The translations under genes were made by a program, and so were the position numbers. DNA of 64,000 nt from Sitta carolinensis. Taxonomy: Eukaryota; Chordata; Aves; Passeriformes; Sittidae. The first letter of the stretch is position 1; every line of letters begins with the position of its first letter. Positions 24,075 through 36,839 of the stretch are shown piece after piece. Location: NCBI GenBank assembly GCA_032173965.1, contig CM063283.1:35379743-35443742 (forward strand), given 5' to 3'. The notes beneath the pieces are model-generated. The model was not told the origin of the DNA. It was given only the letters and a program-made list of their open reading frames with translations, and ran no database searches.

Positions 24075-24189
24075 CTTCTTCAACTGTCTGTACAATGGCT
24101 CCTGAAGAACTCCAATTTGTTGTAAACCCAAAGCTGCGACCATGGCCAGGTCTCTGGTTTATACTGATTCTCATTTCACTGTACTGTTC
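24075..24189 (-). CDS. LMO7: LMO7 exon 14 of window (N-terminal half of PDZ domain)
   Basis: 115 bp, phase 0 to 1, acceptor ATTTTTCAG and donor GTAAAT. It encodes EQYSEMRISINQRPGHGRSF, then GFTTNWSSSGAIVQTVEE. The segment SFGF takes the place of the PDZ carboxylate-binding GLGF loop and AIVQTVEEG the next strands. It matches human SDMRISINQTPG and DFGFTIKWD. A TG/TA/CA repeat follows just downstream of its donor. Confidence 0.96.
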
Positions 24190-27085
24190 CTGAAAAATAA
24201 AACATGACACTACAGTATCTGGTATCACAAGAATCTAAATGAGGGAAAGTTTATCCTCTAAATAAGTGAGGCCAGTCACAATGTGCACTTTAATCATCTA
24301 TTATTAGCATCACAGACAAAGGAAACAGAATTGAAGTCAGTTAACTAACTCATTTTCTTTTCATTCCAACAGGTGTGTTTTCAGTTTACATTTTCAGTTT
24401 ACTTTTCTCTACACATATCTTCCACTCTCTATTTCTAATATTTTAAATATTTTGCAACACAATGTCAAAAAATTGAAGAACTTGGCAGAAATTAAACCCC
24501 CAAATGATTCTTCATGGATTGTCTTGTGAATTTTTAATATGTACTGCTTCCTCAGAGAGCACAAGAGAGGTGAAAAAGCTAGATAACAGTAATCAATCTT
24601 ATTATTTTCTTGCACATCCTACCATGGGAATCATCAGTTTTCCTTTAGTATGTTTACTTGGGTGCACAATCATCTTTTCGATTTTGTGTGAAATACTACC
24701 AGCTTACAATGGACTACGTAATAGAGACCTTAGATAAGGAAAAAAAAAAAAAAAAAATCCCCAAATCAGCCAAATTCAGATCTTTGACTTCGATGGACTT
24801 TCAAGATGCTTTCAGAATCTGAATCAAAATCTAACATCACCATTTTAAACAACAAGAATAACTGAATGGAGAAACATTTTGTAACACTTGCTTTCAATCC
24901 CACGCTATATCTGTTGCATACATTAACATTCTAATGCGAGCTCATTAAAAACTATTAAAATTCCCAAAAGCATGCTATGCACTTCATCAGCATGACATTG
25001 ACACTGGTATAAAAGGAAGAAAAAAAGTTAGATTTTTCTGTCAAACCATGTTAAAGTCGATATATTCCAGCAAAATGTGCATGGAAGGGATCCTGCACGC
25101 TTTTATTCGTGCATTAAATATATGCGTGAATTTAGTTTCCTGGGGAACCAGCCTTCCTGAAGAGTCGGATTACTTTTCCCTAACTTAAAATATTTAAAAG
25201 TCTAGAAACCTATGCCAATTCCTCCAAACTCCTATGTTGGTAAGATGCAACAGGCAGCTACAGTGAGCACTGCACAAGCAGATGCAGCCAGCCAGAGTCT
25301 CAGGGAGGTGCAGCCAGAAGTGGTTTGAGCAGCACCTGAGTACTGGATCGAGAGGAAAACAACACTGCACGGCATCATCCCAAGGTATTGCCTCATGTCA
25401 CAGGAATGTTCCTGGGAAAACACTCCCCGCTACGGCCCAGGGTAGAAATTAAATTTTTTCTTCATAACGCAGCTACTGGCTTGCAAATGCTCCCATATAA
25501 CCCAAGTCCTTAGGTGAGTATATTTAAAGTGAATCTACTAAATAGGTTACCACACTGGGCTAGAGAACATACAAACCTTTACAGTTTGAGTGTGTTGCTG
25601 GAAATTACTACTGATCTTAATTTTTTTTAATTCCACCATCCCAACATGACTCTTCAGCTCTATCTCTTGTCAGAGGAGTAATGTGACTTTGTACAGTGAA
25701 CTTTATCATTTTTATCTCTAAAACAGTGCTCCACAGACCTGGTGTTATGGCCCTGATGACTAGTGAACTATATCAATCTCTCTGGCAATGATTTACAAAC
25801 ACATCAAATGAAACTTACTTTCTTTAACTTAGAACTTGTTAAGTTATATAACACAAATGAGATTTTTTTTTTTAACTTCTTAAAAATTATTTAAAATACC
25901 CCCCCCATATTATATCACTTGTAGGAGGAAAAATTTATAATCTCATAACTAATAACAAGAGAAAAACAAATGGACTTAGTACATGCCATTCTTATTTGCC
26001 TTGCTTAAACAGATGGTAAGAACTCCTATTGAATCTGTCAGTTTTCACAGATTAAAACAGAAATTCCTGTGCCTGTTTTTGCTACAACACAACCCAAAAA
26101 AAAAGATCATGATCTCTTTCCATATGCAGCAATCACAGTTTCAGAAAATTATGATACATTCATTACAATGGTCAAGAGGCATCAGGGGTATTGAACTGCA
26201 ATGTATTTCTTTTCCACATGTAATTAGAAAGAAGAATGTTTGGAAGTGAATGAATTTCTAAAAAGGTGGTATGGGAAGTGATTTCATAAATCAGTATCCA
26301 AGGTCTTACAACCTTTACCCAAGCAACTGGCACAATTAAGTTTTACAGCAGAATCAGGAATGTAAATCTGTCAAGGGTTATGAACTGAATCATCAGATAG
26401 TACAGAAAGATATCAAAAATTAAAGCTATTGTTGGTGAAACATGCAATCAATTGGAGGAAACAGCACTTAAGATACATATTTCAAAAAGAACACTGAAAG
26501 ACCCAACCCCTTATCCAATAAGCACATGCACAAAGAGAAAGTGATTTACTTCAAAATTAATATGAACATGAATTAGATTCAAATAAATAGCTAAAACAAA
26601 AACAAATCAAAAAAGGTCCAAACCACAACAGATGGAAAAAAGAATGGTATGATACTGACGTTTATTGCCAGCCTTTGAAAAGCTGATCTTTATTTTCCAC
26701 CACCAGTTTAAAAGTGTAAATGAATGCTACAGCAGCTCAGATAATTCATCTGTCACACCTGATTATATGTACAATGTGCTAATTTGGAGAATAGCAAAAA
26801 ACTTTGCAAGCATTAAACGCTATGTGGAATAGCTATTCTGGATTATAATGATAAATAAAATTAAGCGCATGGCAAAAAGGATAGGGAAAAATTCAGCAAA
26901 ATAATAATTTTTCCTTCCCCAAATAATCTCTTTCCCCTAAATTAAATCAAAGGAAAGAGAAGGTCTCTGAGATGTCCTCTTACTACCAGAAAAATACTTG
27001 CATTAGATGCACTTTTAGTTATTTTCTCTTTCATTCTGCTGTAGCATTCAGTTATATCAAATAATCACATTATTCCCACACTTAC
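24190..27085 (-). other. Intron 13-14
   Basis: It holds an A tract of about 18 bases at 24740-24757 and a C run at 25901-25907. I recognise no exon or CR1 piece. Confidence 0.8.
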
Positions 27086-27409
27086 CATGGATTTTGAATC
27101 CTTAGGCTCTGTCGGACTCGCAATTTCTGCAGAAGATGCAAGTGAAAGAGAATCAGGAGGAATGCCATACTCTGGTTTAGGAATACTGATTCCAGCATCT
27201 TGGTCTTGGGATTTAAAAGGCAATGCCAAACCAGGAGGAGGTGTTGACTGAACACCTTTTTCCTCCTCTTCCTCCTCACCTCTGCTTCTGAATGCACCAG
27301 TGGAGAGAGGGTGTGCAGAGTCTGGTTGTGAAAAGGAAACGCTGGTGAACAAAGTTTGAGTTCTTTTAGCTTTTTCTACTTCTCCATTGTATTTCTGAGC
27401 ATCATCCAT
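27086..27409 (-). CDS. LMO7: LMO7 exon 13 of window (linker before PDZ)
   Basis: 324 bp, 108 codons, phase 0 at both ends, acceptor TATCCTAG and donor GTAAGTG. It opens MDDAQKYNGEVEKAKRTQ, matching human MDDAWKYNGDVEDIKRT, includes an acidic run of glutamates (RGEEEEEEKG) and ends PTEPKDSKSM. The internal Met is not the protein start; it continues from exon 12. Confidence 0.94.
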
Positions 27410-28158
27410 CTAGGATAAAAATGACAGCTTGGTAAATAAGTGCTTTATAATAAAAAATCCTTAAATCTTTCAGTGATATTTATATTTAACAAAACCATTT
27501 CCCCCTTTGGAGCAAATTCTGGTTCCTGTACCCATTGTTAAGTACCTTTTTAGAAAAACACATTTTTTTTCTCTTGAAATGCTTGCAGAAATAGTACAGA
27601 CAAGATAAACTTGTTAAAGTCATCTGCTTAGAATTATTTACACTCTTACCACTTTTTAAATTGAAACAAATAAGGCTGTAGGAGAAAATGATGAAAATCA
27701 TCATAGTAATGGGGCAGGGGGGAATCAGTTTCATTCTTTCAGTGCTTTGTAGCATAGACAAAATTTAGCCCAGCATAAAATTTCAATTTCAACGAAGTCA
27801 GCAGAGCAGAGAAGACTTTTATGACCTGAAAAATTTTTCTTTCACATTTAATTATGTTAACCTGGCTCCAGATAATACTTCCAACAAAGGGCTTTTTTAA
27901 TAAAGAACACAAATAAGACTTACTACAAGTAATAGAAAGAATATTTTACCAAATATAGCTACCAGCTTTAATTCTAGGAGTGAGTTTAGGCACAGAAACA
28001 CAAGTAAACATCTAAAGCGACAGAACTGCTTACTCTATTAACACAGCCTTCATCACACAGGAGGCACTTTTTAAATGAAATCAAAACACTAAAACTACTG
28101 CTCCCCCAGCTATTGAAGAACCCACATTTACAAACTCCAGGAAAGAAGGGAATTTTAC
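27410..28158 (-). other. Intron 12-13
   Basis: Nothing recognised beyond the splice sites. Confidence 0.8.
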
Positions 28159-28612
28159 CGTGAACGACCGTGGAAGTGACGAGATTCCTCTTGAGTGGAC
28201 ACCAAAAGGTCTGGGTGTAACCACAGATGTTAACCTGGAGGTATCAGTTTTCTGGTAAGTTCTGGGGAGAGAAGCTGAAACCTGAGCTGACCCAGTTTGA
28301 GCATTCACTGAGTAGCGAGTGGACAAAAGAGCCGGGCTCTGCTCCTGCTCCCGGCTCTCCGGCGGCACAGGAGCTCCACAAGCAGCCGAGCTCTCCGGCA
28401 GGTTCTCCTTGGGTGGTTGTGTGGTGTGCACACTTCTGCTGTCCTTAGTGCTGTAGGAAGCATCTTCTTCCAAACGGTAATCTTTGGCTGCTGACCAATC
28501 CTTTGCTGCTGTGGAAGGTGCTTTTTCTTCACTGAACACATCATCGTTCAGTGAATATGCCCAGTTGTGTTCCTGTTTCTGCTGCTCATAGGAGTCCTGA
28601 ACTCTCTCCTCC
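28159..28612 (-). CDS. LMO7: LMO7 exon 12 of window (Ser/Pro-rich region)
   Basis: 454 bp, phase 2 to 0, acceptor TTCCCATAG and donor GTAAAA. It opens EERVQDSYEQQKQEH and ends in the conserved block VSASLPRTYQKTDTSRLTSV, VTPRPFG and RGISSLPRSFT. The middle part is divergent and low in conserved motifs, as in other LMO7 proteins. It is locally GC-richer than the introns. Confidence 0.95.
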
Positions 28613-29922
28613 CTATGGGAACAGAGTCTGTTAAAATACCAAAGTGACCCGACAAACAGGAAGGCCTAAAGTCTTTCAACTAGTAAATGTTTAAGGCAGA
28701 ACATAAGCCAAACAATACATCTCCAGTAAATGAAAATTAATATCATCATTTAAATATATTAATTTATTAAATGTGTTTTCATATATTTTTAGCTCTATCT
28801 TCTTCCACCTCCTTCCCAATTCAGCACTCTCATAACACTCAGATGTACTACTATCACATTATCAGGCTGCCACCATGATAGAAATCTATCGTTACACATA
28901 GTTATTAATGATATAGATACATATACATTCAAGTTACACATCCTCAGAAATTCAGATTTATTTAGGAAAGAACAGGAATAAAATAGTCCTATAACACTTC
29001 CTAAACTGTATAACTGTGTTCGATGTTTCTGCTCTATGAAAATGCTACGCTGAATTTTAGATACCTAAATAAGGTACCCTGAAATTCAGCTAATTACTTT
29101 TTTTGCTATTCATTCCTTTGTCATAAATGAACAACCACTACAAGGATATTCTTTAGCACATCAGTTATAAGATTTTTATTGATACTGAACATCTAATGCA
29201 ATTAGCATTCATACTTTTATTCAAGCAACTACCCCCTCACAAATAAATAAAAAAATTAAGCAATCCAAAATATTACTTATTTCTTTTATAAATACATGTC
29301 ATGTGCATATTACCTTCAGCTCAGTCATATGCACATTTGAAATAAACAAATAAATAGATAAATAAATAAGACTGTCACCACTAGAAATAGTACTGTGCAG
29401 TTTAAACTTTTTACTCTTCAGAGTATCAGAAAGTAAATACCCAGAGGAAAAATTAGGGCTTAAAGAGAAATCAAGTAAAAGTTTACAGCTCTGTGACATA
29501 CATTAAAATTCTGGCTGCAGTTCTCCACAGTGGCTAAAAAACCAGTAAATGCAGTGGTTGAAGGAAGAGAAATAGTTAACTTTACCCATGAGTAAAAAAG
29601 GCAGCTAGCTAGTTCAGTGCTATTATTTTAATTAATTTAAAGAGAATGCAAATGTTAACTTCTAAATAGTTTTATTTATGAACAGCAGAGTAAAATATCA
29701 CTTATAGAGAAAACTGTTTAACATTCTGTGCAAACAATGCATTAGAAAACCATATTCAGCTCTTCAATTACCTAGATTTCTACATTTTATTTTGCAACTA
29801 AAACTGTCAAGATCTTTGCAGAATCAATTGCAACTTGCTGGTAAAAGCAGTTCAAAAATTTAAAGGAATAAAAATGTTCAGATTTATATTCCTAAACATA
29901 ATACTCCCATTAGGGACATTAC
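28613..29922 (-). other. Intron 11-12
   Basis: It holds a degenerate AAAT repeat at about 29340-29370. No exon or interspersed repeat was recognised. Confidence 0.8.
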
Positions 29923-30065
29923 CTCTCCTGCTGCATTTCTTTCAGTGACTTGGTACTCCTTCCAGACACCTCAGAGGCTCTCCTTTCAATTTCTTCTCTC
30001 TCTTCCTTTTTCTTTTGCAATTCTGAATTGTAACTTTTTCTACGATTCTTCCATTTTGCTAGATC
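29923..30065 (-). CDS. LMO7: LMO7 exon 11 of window (basic coiled-coil end)
   Basis: 143 bp, phase 0 to 2, donor GTAATG. It encodes DLAKWKNRRKSYNSELQKKK, then EEREEIERRASE and ends KSLKEMQQE. It matches human DLAKWKDRRKSY and QKKKEEREEIE and continues the helix of exon 10. Confidence 0.96.
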
Positions 30066-31205
30066 CTATTTAGAATAACATGAATGTATAACATCAGAGA
30101 CTTACAGAGGCATCCCATTACATGCTATTTATTGTCCTCATTTTATTTGCATGTCTGCATCGCAGCCACATTTTCATGTACCTTTCCCCTAAATGATAAA
30201 GGGGTTGTCATGTTCTAGTTATGGTTGCAGGTTCACTGCCTCCTTAAGTTAACAATTGTAATTATTGGACTATATGACATTTGGCCCATTTTCCCTCCCT
30301 TAACATTTTCAATTTTATTCCAAAACACTTCTTCCAATCACACATAGTTGAAAATTAATGCAAATGCTATCTGTATTTCTTTGTTGAGGGCTTTAGATTT
30401 TGGGACATCATTATTTTTCCAAATTGCTACTATGTTAGACTGATACACTAGTTTGAGAATAAATAAGCCTTAAATTGAAATTGAAAACAAATATCTCTGT
30501 AGTTTCTACATTTCTGTATAACTGCAATGTGAATTTGCAATATTGTCCATGAAATACTAGAGCTGAGTTAACAGAAGTACTGAATATTAGGACTGAGATG
30601 CATTAAACAAACAACTATGAATTTCTTCTTCGATGTTTTGTTCTTAATTTCAGCTTCTTGTTGATGCTCACTGTTAAGTAGAGATTTTAATAAAGTGAAA
30701 AGTCTTTAGATATGCTTATGATGCTGTGCAAAGCTACCATGCAGTTTACAAGCTGGATTTAAGACAGAATTATTAGGGATAGAAGCCTCAAGAATTTGCA
30801 CAAGGAAGTATTATTTCTTCCCCTTTCTCCCAGAGGATCAAATACTCAGACATTCCAATCATTTCTCCAAAAAAAAGTATTCAAAAATTGCAGATAACAC
30901 AAGAAACTATGCCCTAACTTCTCTTTATGACCACAGAAATCAAGCCTGAAGGCTTTATTACAATACATACAAGTCTTATCCTGAAGCATTAATCAGAATC
31001 TAAGGACAATATTTAAAATAACTTCAGTTCTGCATTAAACAGGCATCGCCAAAACTCTAGTAGCTACATGAGATGAACTGTTTTAGAAGACAGCCCCATG
31101 AATTGCTGCACACATGCTGAAGCTTGTTTACTAGGTACACTGAAGGCAGGTGACACCCAGCCCTTCAAGCAGGAGGCACAAGGAGAGGTGGAAAGGAGTC
31201 CTTAC
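30066..31205 (-). other. Intron 10-11
   Basis: No repeat or exon was recognised. Confidence 0.8.
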
Positions 31206-31323
31206 TTCTTGCCACTTTAGATCTTGTTCTTGCAACTGTTCTTTTATCTTCTGCAGCTCTTCATAACGGATTTTGCGCAGTGTCTGCAGCTCCTCTGCAC
31301 TGACATCATTCAAAGATTTACTC
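31206..31323 (-). CDS. LMO7: LMO7 exon 10 of window (coiled coil)
   Basis: 118 bp, phase 2 to 0, acceptor CCTTTCCAG and donor GTAAGG. It reads SKSLNDVSAEELQTLRKIRY followed by EELQKIKEQLQEQDLKWQE, a charged amphipathic helix matching human DVSAEDVQNLRQLRYEE. It starts the first coiled-coil block. Confidence 0.96.
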
Positions 31324-33598
31324 CTGGAAAGGGAAAAGAACTCAGCTTTATAACATCCTAGGCCTCACTTAGATTAGTGAAATCTTCAGTGAAAGATTTA
31401 TATTAGTACAACTGAATGCTCATGAATGTTATTTTTAATGGAGCAGGAAACACGTGGGCAGCTGAATGAGAAAGACTGGGATGTGCTGTAGTGCCAACAC
31501 ACAAGTCATTACAAGGGTAAGGGAATAAGCAGCTCTGTACATCTCACTAACCATTCACATTGAGCTCCTCATAGAACACTGCTACTTCAGTTTTAATTTA
31601 TTCTCTTTATTGACCTTGTTTCTTTCTTTGACCCAAAATCTCCAAATCCAAGTTCCCAACCTTTGACTTCTCCTGTAACAGCTCCAGTATCACCTTCTGT
31701 TCCTTCTTTCCTTAGGCTAATCATAAAATCAAATCAGTTATGGATGATAAATTAAATAAATTATAACTTTCTAAAAGTTTAAGAGTCACTCACTGCTAAA
31801 TGCTTTGTTCATGGATGTCACAGGCCCCACTAGCCTATGCTGTTGTCACGGGCCCCCAGGCCTCTGAGATCTTTTTAATTCAAGTTCAGATGGCTAACAC
31901 AGCCATCCCCCTGCTAACTTCTCCAACATGGCCACAGTTTTCCCCAGGAACTCCAACTTCCTAGTTCCCTTTAACCTAAATTCCTCAAAGCTCACCTTTC
32001 ATGTCATCCCCCACCAGATGCTATTTTTTCTTTATTCTTTCACACTACAGTGATAAACATAACAGGACATTTAGTTTAGCAATAGGACAAGCCTCCTGAT
32101 GAGATTTGAGCACAAGCCTCAGACAGTAAGCAAAATGTAGGTGGGTTCATCATAAGGTTCAATGGTGTAATACAAAGGGAAAGCTGATTTTCTGGGGCTT
32201 GGGTTCGGTTTTCTTTTTGTTTCTTGTTATTCAAAAATACATTTGTGTTTATCCAAAGTATTACTTATAGAGGGATGTAAGCAAGCTCTAACAGGACTTG
32301 AAAATGTGGCGCTCCTCTGATATGATGGAAAATCGGATAAAACCCAAAACAGATTCGGCACACAGCCTTGCTCTAATCTGTTGCATTCCAAGAGATCTCT
32401 GAACTAACAAACCAGACTCTCACTTCCTCCCAAGAGGCTGAACTCACTTTCATTGGTAACCTAATACTGGCCTCTGGCCTCTCGAAATAAACAATTGGGC
32501 ATTAACTTGTCGTATCTGTTCACTTATCTATTTTCTGAATGAAAAGAGTGTCAAATTCAGCAAAAATCACCTGGTTACTATTGCAGAAACTCTTTTCTTC
32601 TACAGTTCTTTTCCTTATTTTTTATGCTCAAATTATATCACATGTAGAACTGTTTTGGGGTAACCAAATTCTACGTAAGTGTGTATCAAATTTGTTCCAG
32701 ATGAGTTCAAGAAAACTTACATAACTATAGTTTCCACTTCCATCTCTTGAGTTACTATATCTGCCTTCAACAAAATAGGCAAATCTCAACTTAAATAAAA
32801 TATAACCTAAGTAAAGGTATATTCATACCATGGACCTGGATCTTATTTTCAGTTTCAGTCTAAACTGAAAAGTCTAACAAGTGACTTGAGACTTCTAAGT
32901 CTCCCTCTCTAACACCCAACTTCTTCTGAAACACTTTGCACTTCTGGAAGTGTTTAGTCATTTACCAGGTTTGCCTCAGGGTAAAAAATAAAGAATCAAA
33001 TAAATAAATAAATAAAATTTTAAAAAATCATTAGAACACCATGCATTCCTAAATACTTAACATGCAATCACACAATAAGTGGAAAAATTATTTCTCTTTG
33101 AGTCATAGTTCATCATAAAAGTTCCTAATGCACAAATCTGTAAGTTTACCACTGAGAATTCAACAACCTGGAAGACATAAAATAACCCCAGACCATTTAC
33201 CAATCCCACAATAAATACTACTGCTGTTAATTATTTTCAGATTCTAGCTGTAGATCTTTCAAAATAAAATATTTGTTAATATTCCTTTACTCTTCTTGAA
33301 TGTTTTAAAGCCTAATTTAAATACGGAACAACAAATTCGTCACTTCAGCAGGAATAAAACATTAGAGCTGATTTTCAAAGTACCTGATAACCATAACTTG
33401 AATACATGAGACAGCAGAGAACTTTTGCCATATACAGAGCTTATATCTCTTACATTCATTATGTAAATTGCAAAGAAAAGAACAACGAAGCATCATGCAC
33501 AAGTTTTCAGCATGAGTTTTTAGCTGCTGTGCATGCATAAAGACAAAAGGAGGCAAAAATAATAGCATTATGATCTTTCAAGCTTTTATAAAACTTAC
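31324..33598 (-). other. Intron 9-10
   Basis: It holds an AAAT repeat at about 33000-33017. The part from about 31840 to 32510 is GC-richer than its flanks and could be an old repeat, but I cannot name a family. Confidence 0.75.
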
Positions 33599-33628
33599 CC
33601 TTGCTCATCAGAAAGCTTTTGAAACAGT
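33599..33628 (-). CDS. LMO7: LMO7 exon 9 of window (30-bp microexon)
   Basis: 30 bp, phase 2 at both ends, acceptor TTTCTCAG and donor GTAAGT. It encodes LFQKLSDEQ plus split codons on both sides, equivalent to LFQKIYGEN in human LMO7. Its length is divisible by three, so skipping would keep the frame. Confidence 0.92.
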
Positions 33629-35156
33629 CTGAGAAATCAGAAACCAAAAGAGAAAAGATTCAGTGTCTTGAAATTGATAACATTAACACCATTAGCAGAC
33701 CAGCACTCTCACTAAGTGATGGGGAAACTGAAAGCTTGGGAACCAGCCAGCATGGAATAGCACATGAGGAACTGGACACTAGTCAAAAAACACACCAGGA
33801 CTTGCATGATGGGCAAAGTTGGGCAGAACTGTCAGAACAAGGCTGCCTGCAAGTTTCCAACACTTTTCATTTAGCAATACTGTACAAATAGAGCCTTGTA
33901 TTATTTCTGCACCTCTTATTCCAGTGCTGCTGAACAGCACGATGCTCAAAAGGGACTCATTTCAAGAAATTAAAACTAATGCCAGCTTGAGTCCCAACAA
34001 AAAGTGTGGCTTACAGAGGTTGTTTCCTTGTTACTTCAACCATTTCTGAAACTAATCGAAAGCAGTACTTGATGTGTACCAGACTAAAAGACCCTATATA
34101 GAAGTTTATCACATTAATCCTTGAACACAACTAATCCAGGGCAATTCAAGAGGATTTTTAGTATTCTTGAATAAGAGTATTTTAAAATATAGCTATTTAA
34201 TTTTGCTGAATGAACTTTTGAAACATGCAATATTTCCAAGCACTTCAGAAATATTTCTCAGTGAAGCTTGAACTTTGTTAACTGTATTAAGCTTAAAAAT
34301 TAATTGCAGGAACATAAAAATATAAACTGGAACACAGAAGTGTCTTAGTCACAATGTAATGATGCACAGCTGGGAGACCTGCAAATTGCAATGCCGTATT
34401 TTCAGAGCTAAGTAAACATTTGGAACCCCACTCTCCCCCAGTAAATACAAAATTCAAAGGAGAGGTAGGAAGTACTTAAGAAACAGTATTCAGTCAGACA
34501 AAAGAAATTTTGAGGACACCAGGAAAGAATTAGGGGAAAGAATGAATCGAGACTGTGTGAAATTAGGGGGATAGTACTGGCAGAATAAAATATGCCATGG
34601 TGGACTTTTATATTACATAGACACATGACTTGCATGCACCATGTTTTTGGGCAGGCAAAACACTTTTTTTTTTCCCCCACCTCATCTAATCATCTCAGAA
34701 CTGTGGCAAGACAGTTTGCAAACATTTTTAAATTTAACTGCAAGCAAGAATATCAGAATGCCCATTTCCAGAATTTTTTTTTAAAGAGTTCATGTGTTTC
34801 AGAAATGTTTTTACTTATTATCTTCTAGAAAAAAAGAAAATATTTCTAGCCTCCATAGTCTTCAGAATAATCACTATTCCTGTTCAACCATGGAAAGAAA
34901 CTTGTGCAGAACTTAGAGCCTGAGGGAATGATGTATTTTCTCCAAAGTGGCAACCTAAAACTAGAAAACTTTATAATTTTTTTTTGTTGAAAATATGGTA
35001 TTGCAGTCATGAGCTGCTATTCAAAGCAAATAAAAAGCTTGTTCAAGGACAACACAAATAGCAGACTGGCACTCTATGAATGGCTCAGCACAGGATGATG
35101 CTTTTCTGAATGGGAAGGGTTCAACAGCACTCAATCTGTGCAGGACACAACCTGAC
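33629..35156 (-). other. Intron 8-9
   Basis: Open frames on both strands here look random. No interspersed repeat was recognised. Confidence 0.8.
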
Positions 35157-35873
35157 CTCTCCACCATCTGCCGTTTCTTGTGTCTAACTTTGCTGGCCTC
35201 CCTGATTGCTTCCCACTTCTTCCAGTCTTCTTCACTGCATGGACCTGGGATAAAATTTACTGGCTGGACGCTGCTTCCCACTTTCCAAGATTCAATCTTG
35301 CGGGTCAACATATCATCCTTCTTATGGTGTAAAGATGGTGACAGCACTCTGCCATTGCTCTTCCTTTCCTCTGGTGTTGCATTTTTTTCAAGTAAACATA
35401 GAAATTTGGACCGGATCTCTTCTGGAAGAGTCCATGGATCAGGAAACAGTGCTGGGTGATACTTGTCGGGAGCACCTGATAAAGGCACCTCTTTTTTTTG
35501 AGAGAGGACTTTACGAAAAATCATGTCATCCTTTTCCAAATCTGGAATCACAGTTTGGCCCTCTCTGGGTTGCAGAATTATCTCACCCTCTAGAGGAGGC
35601 TCCTGCTCAGAGAATTTCTTTAAATACCAGGGTTCTTGAAGAACAACTTGATTCACATGGAAAGCCCCAGTTTTCCGAACAAACAAATCATCGTTTTCCA
35701 AATCTGGATATAGATATCCATTTTCCTCATCTCCTTGCTTGCCTCCTGGTATAAAGGAAACATTCTTTCTACATTTTATGAGCCTAGGGCCAGAAGTAGG
35801 ATCAATTCTAGTCTCCATTTTAGAAGACACGTAGTCAGTGTATTTTTGCAGGGCCTGAAGTAACGAAAACTGA
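35157..35873 (-). CDS. LMO7: LMO7 exon 8 of window (large central exon)
   Basis: 717 bp, 239 codons, phase 2 at both ends, acceptor TGCTTCAG and donor GTCAGG (weaker than average). It opens QFSLLQALQKYTDYV, then holds DPTSGPRLIK, three motifs YPDLENDDLFVRK, IPDLEKDDMIFRK and HKKDDMLTRKIESW, the block PLSGAPDKYHPALFPDPWTL, and ends ASKVRHKKRQMVER. It aligns along its length with human LMO7. It is the largest exon of the window. Confidence 0.97.
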
Positions 35874-36340
35874 CTGAAGCATATAAAACAAAAGGAGGGA
35901 AGTAAAAATATCATTAACTAGCAAGAGACAAGCAGATCACAATGTATTGCAAAATGCATTTGGTTTAGACTTGCAGTATCCCAAACAGAGCGACGACACC
36001 ACTTGGCATTCACCACCACTGACCATAGCGCAGCACACGCCAACCAACACAAAGGTATTCTGGCATCCTAACCTGCTCAGAAACATCACACTTACATGCT
36101 CACACACAAAGCCAGAAACCCTATGCATCATGTTACACTTTCACATTTACACGTTTCGGAAGGCCATCAACTTATGGCTACATTAAAAGAGGAAAAAACC
36201 CTAAACCAAACAAACCAGCAAAACAGTAATAACCAAAAAAACAAAACATCACAGGACATGATTTCATTTCATTTAGCTGTTGCATATCCAGCCATTCCTT
36301 TTTGATGCATCAAAAGAACAGCTCATGCAGCAGTATCAAC
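35874..36340 (-). other. Intron 7-8
   Basis: 467 bp; nothing recognised. Confidence 0.8.
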
Positions 36341-36541
36341 CTGGGCTGATCAGAAGACTCCAAGATTTTTCCTTCTGCAATCTGTGACAATGAACTTCCC
36401 ACATATTCAGCAGTTGGCTTATAATTCTGATCCCTTCTGCAGCTACTGTTGCAGTCAAAACTTGGTCTTGGTTGATTAGCAACAATGGTACAGCTTTGTT
36501 TGTAAGCAAATTCCTCCTCATCAGAATCTGATCTCTTTCTA
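36341..36541 (-). CDS. LMO7: LMO7 exon 7 of window (probable cassette exon)
   Basis: 201 bp, 67 codons, phase 2 at both ends, so it can be skipped without changing frame. Acceptor GTGCAG, donor GTTGAT, which is weak. It encodes RKRSDSDEEEFAYKQSC and a Ser/Asn/Gln-rich stretch ending LESSDQPR. No counterpart is present in the human sequence I recall between WYKEFQGF and SQFLLLQALQ, so alternative use is likely. Confidence 0.75.
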
Positions 36542-36839
36542 CTGCACAGCAGCACAAATAATGAGCAGAGGAGAAAGAAAAAAAAAACATGAAGTAAAGA
36601 AAAAAAAAAAAAAACATGAAGTGTACTCAGTGAGTAAAATGCACAGTGGCAACAATGCAACAGGTGCAATAGTATAACAAAAACAATATTTCAATTATTT
36701 TCAAAAAAAATGAAAAAAGAAAAAAATAAAACATCCTGCTGCTACACTGACAATGAAAATTAAAAAATTAAAAGTCATAGAACTACACTTTATTCAGGCT
36801 TTGCACACAGGAGAGAAACAGGCATGCATGAAAACGCAC

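Noticed and set aside
24002..24193. Plus-strand frame of 63 codons beginning in the dinucleotide repeat
   Set aside because: It is the antisense of exon 14 joined to a microsatellite and has no independent support.
33601..33891. Plus-strand frame of 96 codons
   Set aside because: It overlaps microexon 9 in antisense and otherwise lies in intron; composition is unremarkable and no motif is seen.
35076..35754. Plus-strand frames of 127 and 139 codons
   Set aside because: They are antisense shadows of the large LMO7 exon 8.
36580..36625. Repeated A runs each followed by catgaagt
   Set aside because: A small slippage-type duplication in an intron next to exon 7; no sign of function.
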